A stretch of 6,398 bases of DNA from an uncultured Collinsella sp. Lineage in GTDB: Bacteria > Actinomycetota > Coriobacteriia > Coriobacteriales > Coriobacteriaceae. Under the pieces are notes generated by a model. The model saw only the letters and a program-made list of their open reading frames with translations, ran no database searches and was not told the DNA's origin. Below are positions 1-5,869 of the stretch, piece by piece. The position numbers and the translations under genes were made by a program. Numbering within the stretch: the first letter of the stretch is position 1; every line of letters begins with the position of its first letter. Location of the stretch: assembly GCA_900553935.1 (NCBI GenBank), contig USFK01000081.1:1-6398 (forward strand), written 5' to 3'.

Positions 1-89
1 GTCGGGGCGGCGCCCATTGCGAGCGCGAGCGCGAGCCCTGCGCCCACGACGAGCGCTCTGGCTCCGTTCATGTTCCTGGTGATGTCCAT
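1..89 (-). CDS. Partial gene: secreted or surface protein, signal peptide end only
   Basis: Only the first 29 codons lie in the window; the gene runs off the left edge. The start at 89 is chosen because AGAAAGGA sits about 6 bases upstream of the ATG. A second in-frame ATG at 71 has a poorer site. The translation is a short polar N-terminus with two Arg (R5 and R11), followed by a hydrophobic run VVGAGLALALAMGAAP, which is a typical Sec signal peptide or membrane anchor. The mature protein is unseen, so its function is unknown. It follows the membrane-anchored protein at 180-689 on the same strand after a 90-base gap, and is probably co-transcribed with it. That neighbour type suggests a surface or pilin-like product, but this is inference only. 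The hydrophobic run is encoded partly by three tandem copies of GCGAGC (19-36 on the + strand). Confidence 0.6.
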   Translation of the reverse strand, partial: MDITRNMNGARALVVGAGLALALAMGAAP

Positions 90-179
90 GGTCGTTCCTT
101 TCTATTCGCCGCGGGCCGTCCCCGCGATGATTGGACGAATGCTGGTGAATTGCGTGCGGTGCCGCGTCGGCCGAAAAAG

Positions 180-689
180 CTAGTTCTCGGCTTGCTCAAC
201 CCGTACCCTGACACGTGTCGGATTGCCGTGGCTGTCGAGGGTCTTGGCATCGAGTGCCTGGATCTCGATGTATGCCTCGCCTTCTTTGATGTCGCCGGCG
301 GGGCACGTCTCGATTGTCTTGCCGGTCTCGACCACACCGGATTCGTACATGGTCTCGTCGTTTTGGATGACGCGGAATCGCTGGGGAAATTTATTGTCTT
401 GGACGTTTTGCACGTTGACGCGTAGCTTGCCGTCCTCCTGCAGCTGAGCGATCGGTGCGACCGAAATCGTCATCATATTGTCGCGGACGATGGCATCGAG
501 CTCATCTTGGATTTCTTGTCGCGATTTACCCTCTGCCGTCGTGACTGAGGCACCCGCTTCGGGCACGGGCTGCGACTGCCAGGCGTATAGCCCTACGGCG
601 ATGAGGGCGCAGACGATAGCCAGACAGACAACGACGAGTTTCTTGCGACGCCCCAGTCCTGCGAGGCGGGGCGGCTTCTTCGCACTCAT
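180..689 (-). CDS. Membrane-anchored small extracellular protein, surface-cluster accessory type
   Basis: This is a 169-residue protein. A basic N-terminus (KK, RRKK at residues 4-17) precedes one hydrophobic helix (about residues 18-36, LVVVCLAIVCALIAVGLYA). The orientation is therefore N-in, with about 130 residues outside the cell. After a linker, the segment KSRQEIQDELDAIVRDNMM (from about residue 55) leads into alternating hydrophobic and polar strands to the C-terminus, consistent with a single beta-sandwich. The pattern of anchor, 'xEIQxELxxIVxxxM', 'LRVNVQNV', 'MYESGVVETGKTI' and a closing beta strand recalls small anchored proteins that accompany secreted surface proteins in Gram-positive gene clusters. 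That resemblance is from memory and not checked. There is no LPXTG motif and no enzymatic signature. The start is supported by AAGGA six bases upstream. It overlaps the upstream gene by ATGA, so the two are translationally coupled. A signal-peptide gene follows 90 bases downstream. Confidence 0.75.
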   Translation of the reverse strand: MSAKKPPRLAGLGRRKKLVVVCLAIVCALIAVGLYAWQSQPVPEAGASVTTAEGKSRQEIQDELDAIVRDNMMTISVAPIAQLQEDGKLRVNVQNVQDNKFPQRFRVIQNDETMYESGVVETGKTIETCPAGDIKEGEAYIEIQALDAKTLDSHGNPTRVRVRVEQAEN

Positions 690-982
690 GCGGCGTCCTT
701 GGTGGTGTAGACACGTGCGAACGTGGACGGGTCCGCTCCAAAGAGCATGTGAAGCATCAGGCGGCGCGAGTAGATGAGCTCGTCAAAGTCGTGAGGGAGC
801 TCGATGTCGTGGATACGCGCGATGTGGTGGGCGAGCGCCGAGAACGACTCGGGGTCGCAGATAACATCGGTGGTGACGTGGTAGACCGCCGTATCGGGGA
901 ACGCCTCTTCGTCGAAAGGCAGGAGATAGGGATCGTCGTCGACCTCGATGGCGACGCCGTACTGGGGCCAGTAATATGCCAT
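686..982 (-). CDS. Hypothetical 98-aa protein, possibly a reduced PD-(D/E)XK/DUF559-like domain
   Basis: The protein is short, acidic and soluble, with no signal peptide. The start at 982 is supported by a strong GGGAGG site 5 bases upstream. Its stop overlaps the next gene's start (ATGA). The N-terminal text YYWPQYGVAIEVDDDPY (residues 3-19), followed after a gap by YHVTTDVICDPESF and a helix-forming stretch, resembles the core 'W-P-...-vAiEvDg-...-vtxdxxxdP' of the Vsr/DUF559 nuclease-like fold seen in some actinobacterial proteins. If so, it lacks the N-terminal strand with the first catalytic Asp, and only E13 and D15 of the motif are present, so nuclease activity is doubtful. Equally it may be an unrelated small protein acting with the surface gene behind it. 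The family assignment is weak, but the reading frame itself is well supported. Confidence 0.65.
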   Translation of the reverse strand: MAYYWPQYGVAIEVDDDPYLLPFDEEAFPDTAVYHVTTDVICDPESFSALAHHIARIHDIELPHDFDELIYSRRLMLHMLFGADPSTFARVYTTKDAA

Positions 983-1055
983 GGGAACCTCCCTGCTTCT
1001 GGGGCCAAACTTCTATCGGTTTTGGCTGTCGATGCCGACCGTATCAGCCGCTACT

Positions 1056-1073
1056 TGACCAATTTCTGACCAA
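1056..1073. repeat. Direct repeat TGACCAA, 11-base period, possible regulator site
   Basis: TGACCAA occurs at 1056-1062 and 1067-1073, that is on the same face of the helix one turn apart. Two further TTGAC words follow at 1078 and 1086. Tandem half-sites of this spacing can bind a dimeric activator or response regulator, but a chance match in a 344-base spacer is possible. The site lies nearer the leftward gene (start 982) than the rightward operon. Confidence 0.3.
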
Positions 1074-1132
1074 ATGCTTGACGGATTGACATCTCCGCAG
1101 GTAAAAGGTGGGAAAAATTACTTCAACTTTTT

Positions 1133-1151
1133 TCGAGCGACAATCGAGCGG
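1133..1151. repeat. Direct repeat TCGAGCG, 11-base period
   Basis: TCGAGCGA at 1133-1140 is followed by TCGAGCGG at 1144-1151, separated by 3 bases (period 11). It lies in the middle of the divergent spacer just after a T-rich run (1128-1133). It may be a second tandem operator. The only evidence is the repeat itself. Confidence 0.25.
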
Positions 1152-1217
1152 TCGGCGACGGCGGGGCGATATGTGTCAAAAGCATCGTCTGCCGAGGAAG
1201 CCTTGCCGTTCGCCGAA

Positions 1218-1256
1218 TTGCACGAACGTAAAAACGCCAATTATGGAGACGGTCTC
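1218..1256 (+). promoter_or_regulatory. Candidate promoter with palindrome at the expected start site
   Basis: TTGCAC (1218-1223), a 17-base spacer and TTATGG (1241-1246) form a weak sigma-70-like pair pointing at the dehydrogenase operon, about 80 bases before its GTG. The palindrome GAGAC-G-GTCTC (1246-1256) begins at the last base of the -10 word and covers the predicted transcription start, which is where a repressor would bind. The -10 match is poor. The alternative TTGACG/TAAAAG pair (1078-1107) cannot be excluded. Confidence 0.25.
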
Positions 1257-1326
1257 GAACACGTCGACGAAACGATGCGGTAACATCTCCCTGCAAACAC
1301 TGTAGTTAGCTAAAGGGGGAGTTCGC

Positions 1327-2922
1327 GTGTCTGCAACCATTAAACCCTTCACCGACGAGTTCGAGGAGTATGGCCGCGATGAATCTCGCGCATCGGGCGA
1401 AGCATCGAGCATCTCGTTTCCGACAACGGAAGACGAGGTCCGTGCCATTTTGGAAACGCTCCATGCCGAGCGTGTCCCGGTAACGGTTCAGGGCGCCCGA
1501 ACCGGCCTTGCCGCCGGTGCCGTGCCCCACGGTGGGCATATCCTCAATACTTCCCGTATGAATCGCTACTTGGGCCTTCGCCGCGATGAACAAGGCCAAT
1601 TTCTGCTGCGCGTGGAGCCGGGCGTTGTGCTCTCGGAGCTGCGTAAGCAGCTGAGCAAGAAGGTACTGCCGACCGCTGGTTGGGACCAGGCATCGCTTGA
1701 GGCCTACGAGGAGTTCCAAGAGTCCCCCGAGCAGTTCTTTCCCACCGATCCCACCGAGGCATCTGCCTGTCTGGGCGGCATGGCGGCATGCAACGCCTCC
1801 GGCGCCCGCAGCTACGCTTACGGTCCCATGCGCCCGCATATCACGGGACTCCACGTCGCGCTGGCTGATGGCGATTTGCTTGAGCTTCAGCGCGGCGAGG
1901 CTTTTGCCCAGGGCCGCCACCTGTCGCTCGTGACGGCAGAGGGCCGTACGCTCGAGCTCGATCTTCCCAGCTATACCATGCCCGAGACAAAAAATGCCTC
2001 AGGCTATTTCGTTGCGGACGATATGGACGCCATCGATCTTTTTATCGGTGCGTGCGGCACGCTCGGCGTCATTACCGAGCTCGAGATCGCCCTGCAGGCG
2101 GCACCTTCGGTCGTATGGGGTGTGAGTTGCTTTTTCGATAGCGAAGACAAGGCCGTGTCCTTTACCGATTCCGTGCGTCCCGTGCTGTCCCATGCCGCCG
2201 CTATTGAGTATTTCGATGCTGGCGCCCTGGATATCCTGCGTCGCCAGCGCGAGCAGTCGACAGCGTTTGCCTCGCTGCCGGCGCTCGACGACGAGGCAAA
2301 GGTCTGTGTCTACGTGGAGCTCGACTGCGATGACGAGGCGCAGGCGACCGAGGAGCTGTGCCACCTGGGATGGGTGCTGGAGCTTGCGGGCGGCCGCGAC
2401 GATGCGACATGGGTCGCCCGCACCGAAGTCGATCGCGAGTGCCAGCGGTTCTTCCGCCACGCGGTCCCCGAGAGCGTCAATATGCTCATTGACGAGCGTC
2501 GCCGCATCGACCCCACCATTACCAAGCTGGGCTCGGACATGTCGGTGCCCAACGCACGCTTGGGCGATGTCATCGGCCTTTATCGCCGCACGTTAGCCGA
2601 AAGTGGGCTTGAATCTGCTGCCTGGGGGCACATCGGTAACAACCATCTGCATGTGAACATCCTGCCGCGCGACGCGCAGGACTACCGTCGCGGTGGCGAG
2701 CTGTTTGCCCAGTGGGCTGCGGAGGTAACGGCTATGGGCGGTGCCGTTTCTGCCGAGCACGGCGTCGGCAAGATCAAGGCGGGCTTCTTAGAGACGATGT
2801 ACGGTCACGAGGCCATGGTCGAGTCGGCGCGGCTCAAGCTCGATCCCGACGGGCAGCTGGGTCGCGGCAACCTGTTTTCGGAGAAGCTCTTGGATGAGCT
2901 CGTCCAGAAAGGGGGCGCGTGA
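1327..2922 (+). CDS. FAD-binding 2-hydroxyacid dehydrogenase, D-lactate/glycolate (GlcD/LctD) type
   Basis: This is probably the catalytic subunit that oxidises a 2-hydroxyacid, most likely D-lactate, to the keto acid and passes electrons to the Etf encoded next. An N-terminal PCMH-type FAD domain spans about residues 27-260 and shows the pyrophosphate-binding GARTGLAAGA (56-65) and FFPTDPTEASACLGGMAACN (137-156). A C-terminal FAD-oxidase domain shows GHIGNNHLHVN (434-444) and SAEHGVGKIKAGFL (from 475). By family analogy H435, H442 and E477 are metal ligands and H478 is an active-site residue, so the enzyme looks intact. At 531 residues it is longer than usual GlcD/LctD proteins (about 460-500), partly from an acidic insert at about residues 113-136. 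There is no signal peptide or membrane segment, so it is cytoplasmic. The GTG start follows AGGGGGAG by five bases. Its stop overlaps or abuts the etfB start. Related alternatives are D-2-hydroxyglutarate or other hydroxyacid dehydrogenases. Confidence 0.9.
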   Translation: MSATIKPFTDEFEEYGRDESRASGEASSISFPTTEDEVRAILETLHAERVPVTVQGARTGLAAGAVPHGGHILNTSRMNRYLGLRRDEQGQFLLRVEPGVVLSELRKQLSKKVLPTAGWDQASLEAYEEFQESPEQFFPTDPTEASACLGGMAACNASGARSYAYGPMRPHITGLHVALADGDLLELQRGEAFAQGRHLSLVTAEGRTLELDLPSYTMPETKNASGYFVADDMDAIDLFIGACGTLGVITELEIALQAAPSVVWGVSCFFDSEDKAVSFTDSVRPVLSHAAAIEYFDAGALDILRRQREQSTAFASLPALDDEAKVCVYVELDCDDEAQATEELCHLGWVLELAGGRDDATWVARTEVDRECQRFFRHAVPESVNMLIDERRRIDPTITKLGSDMSVPNARLGDVIGLYRRTLAESGLESAAWGHIGNNHLHVNILPRDAQDYRRGGELFAQWAAEVTAMGGAVSAEHGVGKIKAGFLETMYGHEAMVESARLKLDPDGQLGRGNLFSEKLLDELVQKGGA

Positions 2923-2924
2923 AG

Positions 2925-3740
2925 ATGAGCGATTTCCATATGGTGGTGTGCGTCAAGGCCGTGCCGGGCAGCACCGAGGTCAAGATGGACCCCAAGACCA
3001 ATACCATCGTGCGCGATGGCAAGCAGGCGGTCATTAATCCCTTTGATGCGAGCGCTTTGGAATGCGCGCTGGCGCTGAAGGACGACTTTATCGGCTTTGG
3101 CATGGATGTGCGCGTGACGGTGGTGTCGATGGGCATCCCCGCGACCGAGTCGCTGCTGCGCGACTGCATCGCCCGCGGTGCCGACGACGCGCTGCTGCTG
3201 ACCGATCGCGCCTTTGCGGGCGCCGATACCCTAGCCACCACCTATGCCCTCAAATGCGGCATCGAGGCACTCGATGAGGACTTTGACCTGCTCATCTGCG
3301 GCAAGATGGCGGTGGACGGCGATACGGCCCAGATCGGCCCCGAGCTGGCCGGCGCCTTTGGGGTCCCCTGCGTGACCGACGTGAGCTGTGTGCAGAGCGC
3401 GGGATTTACGACGTGTGGCTCGCTGGCGCTCGTTCACGGCTGCGATGCCGGCGAGGAGACGGTGTACCTGGAGATGCCGTGTGCGATGACGACTGCCAAG
3501 GAGATTGGCCAGCTGCGCATGCCGAGTATTGCCGGTATTCGCGCGGCCGAGGATGCAGACGTGCGCGTGGCCAGCGCTGCCGACGTAAACGCCGACCCCT
3601 CGCGTTGCGGCCTTGCCGGATCACCGACGCAGGTCGTGCGCTCGTTTGTGCCCGACCGTGACCAAACGTGCGAGGCCGTCGAGGGAACGGCGTCCGAGCA
3701 GGCGGTAAAACTTGCCAAGATTATCGAGGGGATGGCATAG
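2925..3740 (+). CDS. etfB: Electron transfer flavoprotein subunit beta
   Basis: This is the small Etf subunit, which with EtfA binds flavin and carries electrons between the dehydrogenase and its partner; in bifurcating Etfs it holds the second, bifurcating FAD. From the ATG at 2925 it is 271 residues, about the normal length. Family marks are VCVKAVPGSTEVKMDP near the N-terminus, INPFDASALECALALKD, LLICGKMAVDGDTAQIGPEL (the AMP/FAD-binding loop, VDGDTAQ at 130-136) and a late ALVHG...YLEMPCAMTTAKEIGQLRMPS. An in-frame GTG at 2919 overlaps the preceding stop as GTGA and would add two residues. The ATG at 2925 is preferred because the GGGGG site ends nine bases before it, but only three before the GTG. 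The next gene's ATG follows its stop with no gap, so the three genes form one operon. Confidence 0.93.
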   Translation: MSDFHMVVCVKAVPGSTEVKMDPKTNTIVRDGKQAVINPFDASALECALALKDDFIGFGMDVRVTVVSMGIPATESLLRDCIARGADDALLLTDRAFAGADTLATTYALKCGIEALDEDFDLLICGKMAVDGDTAQIGPELAGAFGVPCVTDVSCVQSAGFTTCGSLALVHGCDAGEETVYLEMPCAMTTAKEIGQLRMPSIAGIRAAEDADVRVASAADVNADPSRCGLAGSPTQVVRSFVPDRDQTCEAVEGTASEQAVKLAKIIEGMA

Positions 3741-4934
3741 ATGAGCGGGCTGATTATCGATAGCGAAGCCTGTATCGGCTGCGGTCGCTGCGTTCGCGCC
3801 TGCGCCTCGGGCGGCATTGTGGTGGAGGGTGAGCGCCCCAATCGCTGTGCCCGCGTAACCGACGGCTGTATCCTGTGCGGTGGGTGCGTCGACGCCTGCC
3901 CCGTCAACGCCATCTCGATTGAGCGCGACGAGGCAGACCTTGACGCATATCGAGACATCTGGATCTTCGTGCAGACTGACGAGCACGATGCCGTTGCATC
4001 CGTGGCCTTCGAGCTCATGGGCAAGGGGCGCGAGCTTGCCGATGCCCGCGGCTGCCGTCTGGTGGCACTGGTCGGCATGAGCCCCGAGGGCTCACTCGGG
4101 GACCTGGAGCATCTGATTTGCGCCGGTGCGGACGAAGTTCTGGTCTGTCGTGACGAGCGCCTGCGTCAGAACGACGCGGAGGTCTACGCCCGCTTGATCT
4201 GCGATTTGGTAGCCGAGCGCAAGCCCGAGGCCATTCTGTACGGCGCGACCGCCTTTGGTCGCGAGCTGGCGCCCAGTGTGGCCGTGCGCTTGCAGACGGG
4301 CCTTACGGCCGATTGCACGGTGCTTTCGATGGATACGGAGACGGGTCTGCTGCAGCAGACGCGCCCGGCGTTTGGCGGCAACCTGATGGCCACCATTATC
4401 TGCCCCAACCACCGTCCTCAGATGGCAACGGTGCGCCCCGGCATCTTTAAGGCGCCCGAGTTTGACTATAGCCGCTCCGGCACGATTGCCCAGGTAGTGC
4501 TAGCGGATGACGTTAAGGCCCGTGTCGAGATCTCGATTCCCGCCGAGGAGTGGGGACAGCAGGCCTCAATTGCCGATGCCGAGCGTCTAGTCGTGGTGGG
4601 CCGCGGCATCGGCTCCAAGAAAAACCTACCGCTGATGCGAAAGCTTGCCGAGGCTCTGGGTGCCGAGCTTGGCTGCACGCGCCCCGTGGTGGAGGCCGGC
4701 TGGCTGGAGTATCGCCACCAAATTGGCCAGACGGGTGTATCGGTCTCGCCCAAGCTCCTCGTGAGCATCGGTGTCTCGGGCGCTATCCAGCATCTCGCCG
4801 GCATCGGTGGGGCGGAGTGCATTGTCGCCATCAATGAGGACCCGGATGCCCCCATCTTCGGTGCCGCCCGGTACAAGGTCGTCGGCGATGCCGTTGAGAT
4901 CGTTGAGGAACTGCTGGCTCAGCTCGAGTGCTAA
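3741..4934 (+). CDS. etfA: Electron transfer flavoprotein subunit alpha with N-terminal 2x[4Fe-4S] ferredoxin domain
   Basis: This is the large Etf subunit with a ferredoxin module fused in front. Residues 1-60 carry two complete C-x2-C-x2-C-x3-C motifs, C11/C14/C17/C21 and C43/C46/C49/C53, enough for two [4Fe-4S] clusters. The first motif lacks the usual Pro after the last Cys (A22). Residues from about 70 form the Etf alpha domain, with GRGIGS (287-292), GCTRPVVEAGW (311-321), IGVSGAIQHLAGI (343-355) and NEDPDAPIF (365-373), the classic FAD-binding signature of EtfA. The total of 397 residues fits Etf alpha (about 320-340) plus the ferredoxin. In anaerobes such fused EtfA proteins belong to bifurcating or confurcating complexes (for example LctC of Acetobacterium woodii), where the clusters exchange electrons with ferredoxin. 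GAGGGG nine bases upstream supports the start, which directly follows the etfB stop. The stop overlaps the converging gene. Confidence 0.94.
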   Translation: MSGLIIDSEACIGCGRCVRACASGGIVVEGERPNRCARVTDGCILCGGCVDACPVNAISIERDEADLDAYRDIWIFVQTDEHDAVASVAFELMGKGRELADARGCRLVALVGMSPEGSLGDLEHLICAGADEVLVCRDERLRQNDAEVYARLICDLVAERKPEAILYGATAFGRELAPSVAVRLQTGLTADCTVLSMDTETGLLQQTRPAFGGNLMATIICPNHRPQMATVRPGIFKAPEFDYSRSGTIAQVVLADDVKARVEISIPAEEWGQQASIADAERLVVVGRGIGSKKNLPLMRKLAEALGAELGCTRPVVEAGWLEYRHQIGQTGVSVSPKLLVSIGVSGAIQHLAGIGGAECIVAINEDPDAPIFGAARYKVVGDAVEIVEELLAQLEC

Positions 4935-5743
4935 GCGCTTGCCAGCCAGCGGCGCAGCTCGTCCTTAAGGCGGCTCCAGGTTGCCTGCGCGGCGGGGTCG
5001 GTAAAGGGTCGCGTAATGCCAAAGGGCGCGTCGAGCAGGCGATAGATATCGCCTTGCTCGCGCGCCAGTGCACGGCTTGCCGGATGGACGAGCTCAAACA
5101 TAAAGCAGATGAGCCCCACCAGGTAGTCCGCCGGCTCGTTGCGCTCGTCACGCGCGACGCAGCGATGCTCGTCAAAGGCGGTAAGCGCCGGTGTCGAGAA
5201 GTGGCTGGCGAGAAACGTGTCCTCATCCACCTTGAGGATGGTGTCGACGGTGCTGTCGGCGATGGTGCGCATAATGTCGATCTTGTCGCCATCGCGCACG
5301 ATATCGCAGAAGCGCCGCGTGCGCTCGTCGAGCTGCGCGGGTAGACGGAAATCGCTGTGATAGGCAATGCTCGCTCGGATGAGCTCATCTTCTGCCGGGT
5401 CATCGATAAAGTCGCGGACGCTCGTCACGGCGGGTGCATCGGCGGGATTCTCGCCAAAGAGGACCTCGATGCCCAGCGCTGCATGGCCCATGCTCTCGGC
5501 GTCCTTAAAGGTGTCCCAGCGTCGCAGCTGCTCAAAGCGGCCTATATCGTGCAGCAGGCCGCAAAGCCATGCCAAGTCAATATCATCTGACGACCAGCCC
5601 TGCTCGCGCGCTACGGCATCGCATGCCTCGGCCACGTGGTACGTATGCTCGATTTTGAGCGCGATGCGTGGGTTGGTGGCGTCGTAGGCATCGGTGTAGC
5701 TTTTGAAGGCTGCGCGCGCCCGGTCTCGATCGATAGCTGTCAT
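4931..5743 (-). CDS. HD-domain protein, predicted metal-dependent phosphohydrolase
   Basis: This is a 270-residue cytoplasmic protein of the HD superfamily. The expected metal and catalytic residues are visible: H33 in KIEHTYHVAEAC, the H65-D66 doublet in GLLHDIGRFEQL, H86 in SMGHAALG, H128 in YHSDF and D152 in RDGDKIDI. The H...HD...H...H...D order marks an intact active site. The family hydrolyses phosphate esters, often nucleotides or cyclic dinucleotides, but nothing here fixes the substrate. No second output domain (GYP, PAS, response regulator) is present. The start at 5743 is supported by AGGAAG five bases upstream. It reads toward the Etf operon, and its TAG overlaps the etfA TAA tail to tail. 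It is divergent from azlC with a 126-base spacer, so it is probably a single-gene unit unrelated to lactate metabolism. Confidence 0.88.
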   Translation of the reverse strand: MTAIDRDRARAAFKSYTDAYDATNPRIALKIEHTYHVAEACDAVAREQGWSSDDIDLAWLCGLLHDIGRFEQLRRWDTFKDAESMGHAALGIEVLFGENPADAPAVTSVRDFIDDPAEDELIRASIAYHSDFRLPAQLDERTRRFCDIVRDGDKIDIMRTIADSTVDTILKVDEDTFLASHFSTPALTAFDEHRCVARDERNEPADYLVGLICFMFELVHPASRALAREQGDIYRLLDAPFGITRPFTDPAAQATWSRLKDELRRWLASA

Positions 5744-5774
5744 AATGACTTCCTAAAAAGTTGTGTCTTTCGAT

Positions 5775-5810
5775 CCGGTGGCAATTGTAGGCGAACTTTA
5801 TTGCCACCGG
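5775..5810. promoter_or_regulatory. Perfect 11-base inverted repeat between divergent genes, likely operator or hairpin
   Basis: CCGGTGGCAAT (5775-5785) and ATTGCCACCGG (5800-5810) are perfect inverted copies separated by 14 bases. They sit in the spacer between the leftward HD gene (start 5743) and rightward azlC (start 5870). A TACAAT word, good as a -10 for the leftward gene, lies on the minus strand at 5789-5784 inside the left arm and loop, although no convincing -35 is seen. The symmetry and position suit a repressor site controlling one or both genes. No T-run directly follows the arms on either strand, which argues against an intrinsic terminator. Confidence 0.5.
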
Positions 5811-5869
5811 TTGATATTTCTGCTGCGTTGCGAGGTGCGCTGCAGACGACTTACCAGAATGGGAGTGGC

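Larger units (their letters stand above)
983..1326. other. Divergent intergenic control region, no convincing gene
   Basis: This 344-base spacer lies between the leftward surface group and the rightward dehydrogenase operon and must hold promoters for both. Visible items are two TGACCAA copies 11 bases apart (1056 and 1067), two TCGAGCG copies 11 bases apart (1133 and 1144), and a GAGAC-G-GTCTC palindrome (1246-1256). Promoter-like pairs on the + strand are TTGACG (1078-1083) with TAAAAG (1102-1107, spacer 18), and TTGCAC (1218-1223) with TTATGG (1241-1246, spacer 17). Neither pair is a strong match. I see no convincing promoter on the minus strand. Short open frames here lack Shine-Dalgarno sites and do not resemble proteins. 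Confidence 0.6.

Noticed and set aside
110..126. CGCGGG/CCCGCG stem-loop as a terminator after the 169-aa gene
   Set aside because: The stem has six pairs and a five-base loop, but no T-run follows on the minus strand, and it sits just before the next gene's ribosome site. It may only be leader structure.
1074..1283. 69-codon open frame on the + strand in the divergent spacer
   Set aside because: There is no Shine-Dalgarno site before the ATG, the product resembles no protein, and it overlaps the repeats and promoter-like words. It is most likely an open frame by chance in GC-rich DNA.
1306..1920. 204-codon open frame on the minus strand within the dehydrogenase gene
   Set aside because: It is antisense to the well-supported FAD domain of the dehydrogenase. 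Such long antisense frames are common in GC-rich coding DNA, and its start has no support.
3434..4078. 214-codon minus-strand open frame across the etfB/etfA junction
   Set aside because: It is antisense to two clear Etf genes and its Ser/Thr/Arg-rich composition is typical of a shadow frame.
5775..5810. Inverted repeat as an intrinsic terminator
   Set aside because: It lies between divergent gene starts, not after a gene, and neither strand shows a T-run right after the second arm.
5636..5869. N-terminal extension of the azlC frame
   Set aside because: The open frame extends upstream but lies on the HD gene and the inverted repeat, shows no AzlC-like residues and has no ribosome site. The ATG at 5870 is the better start.
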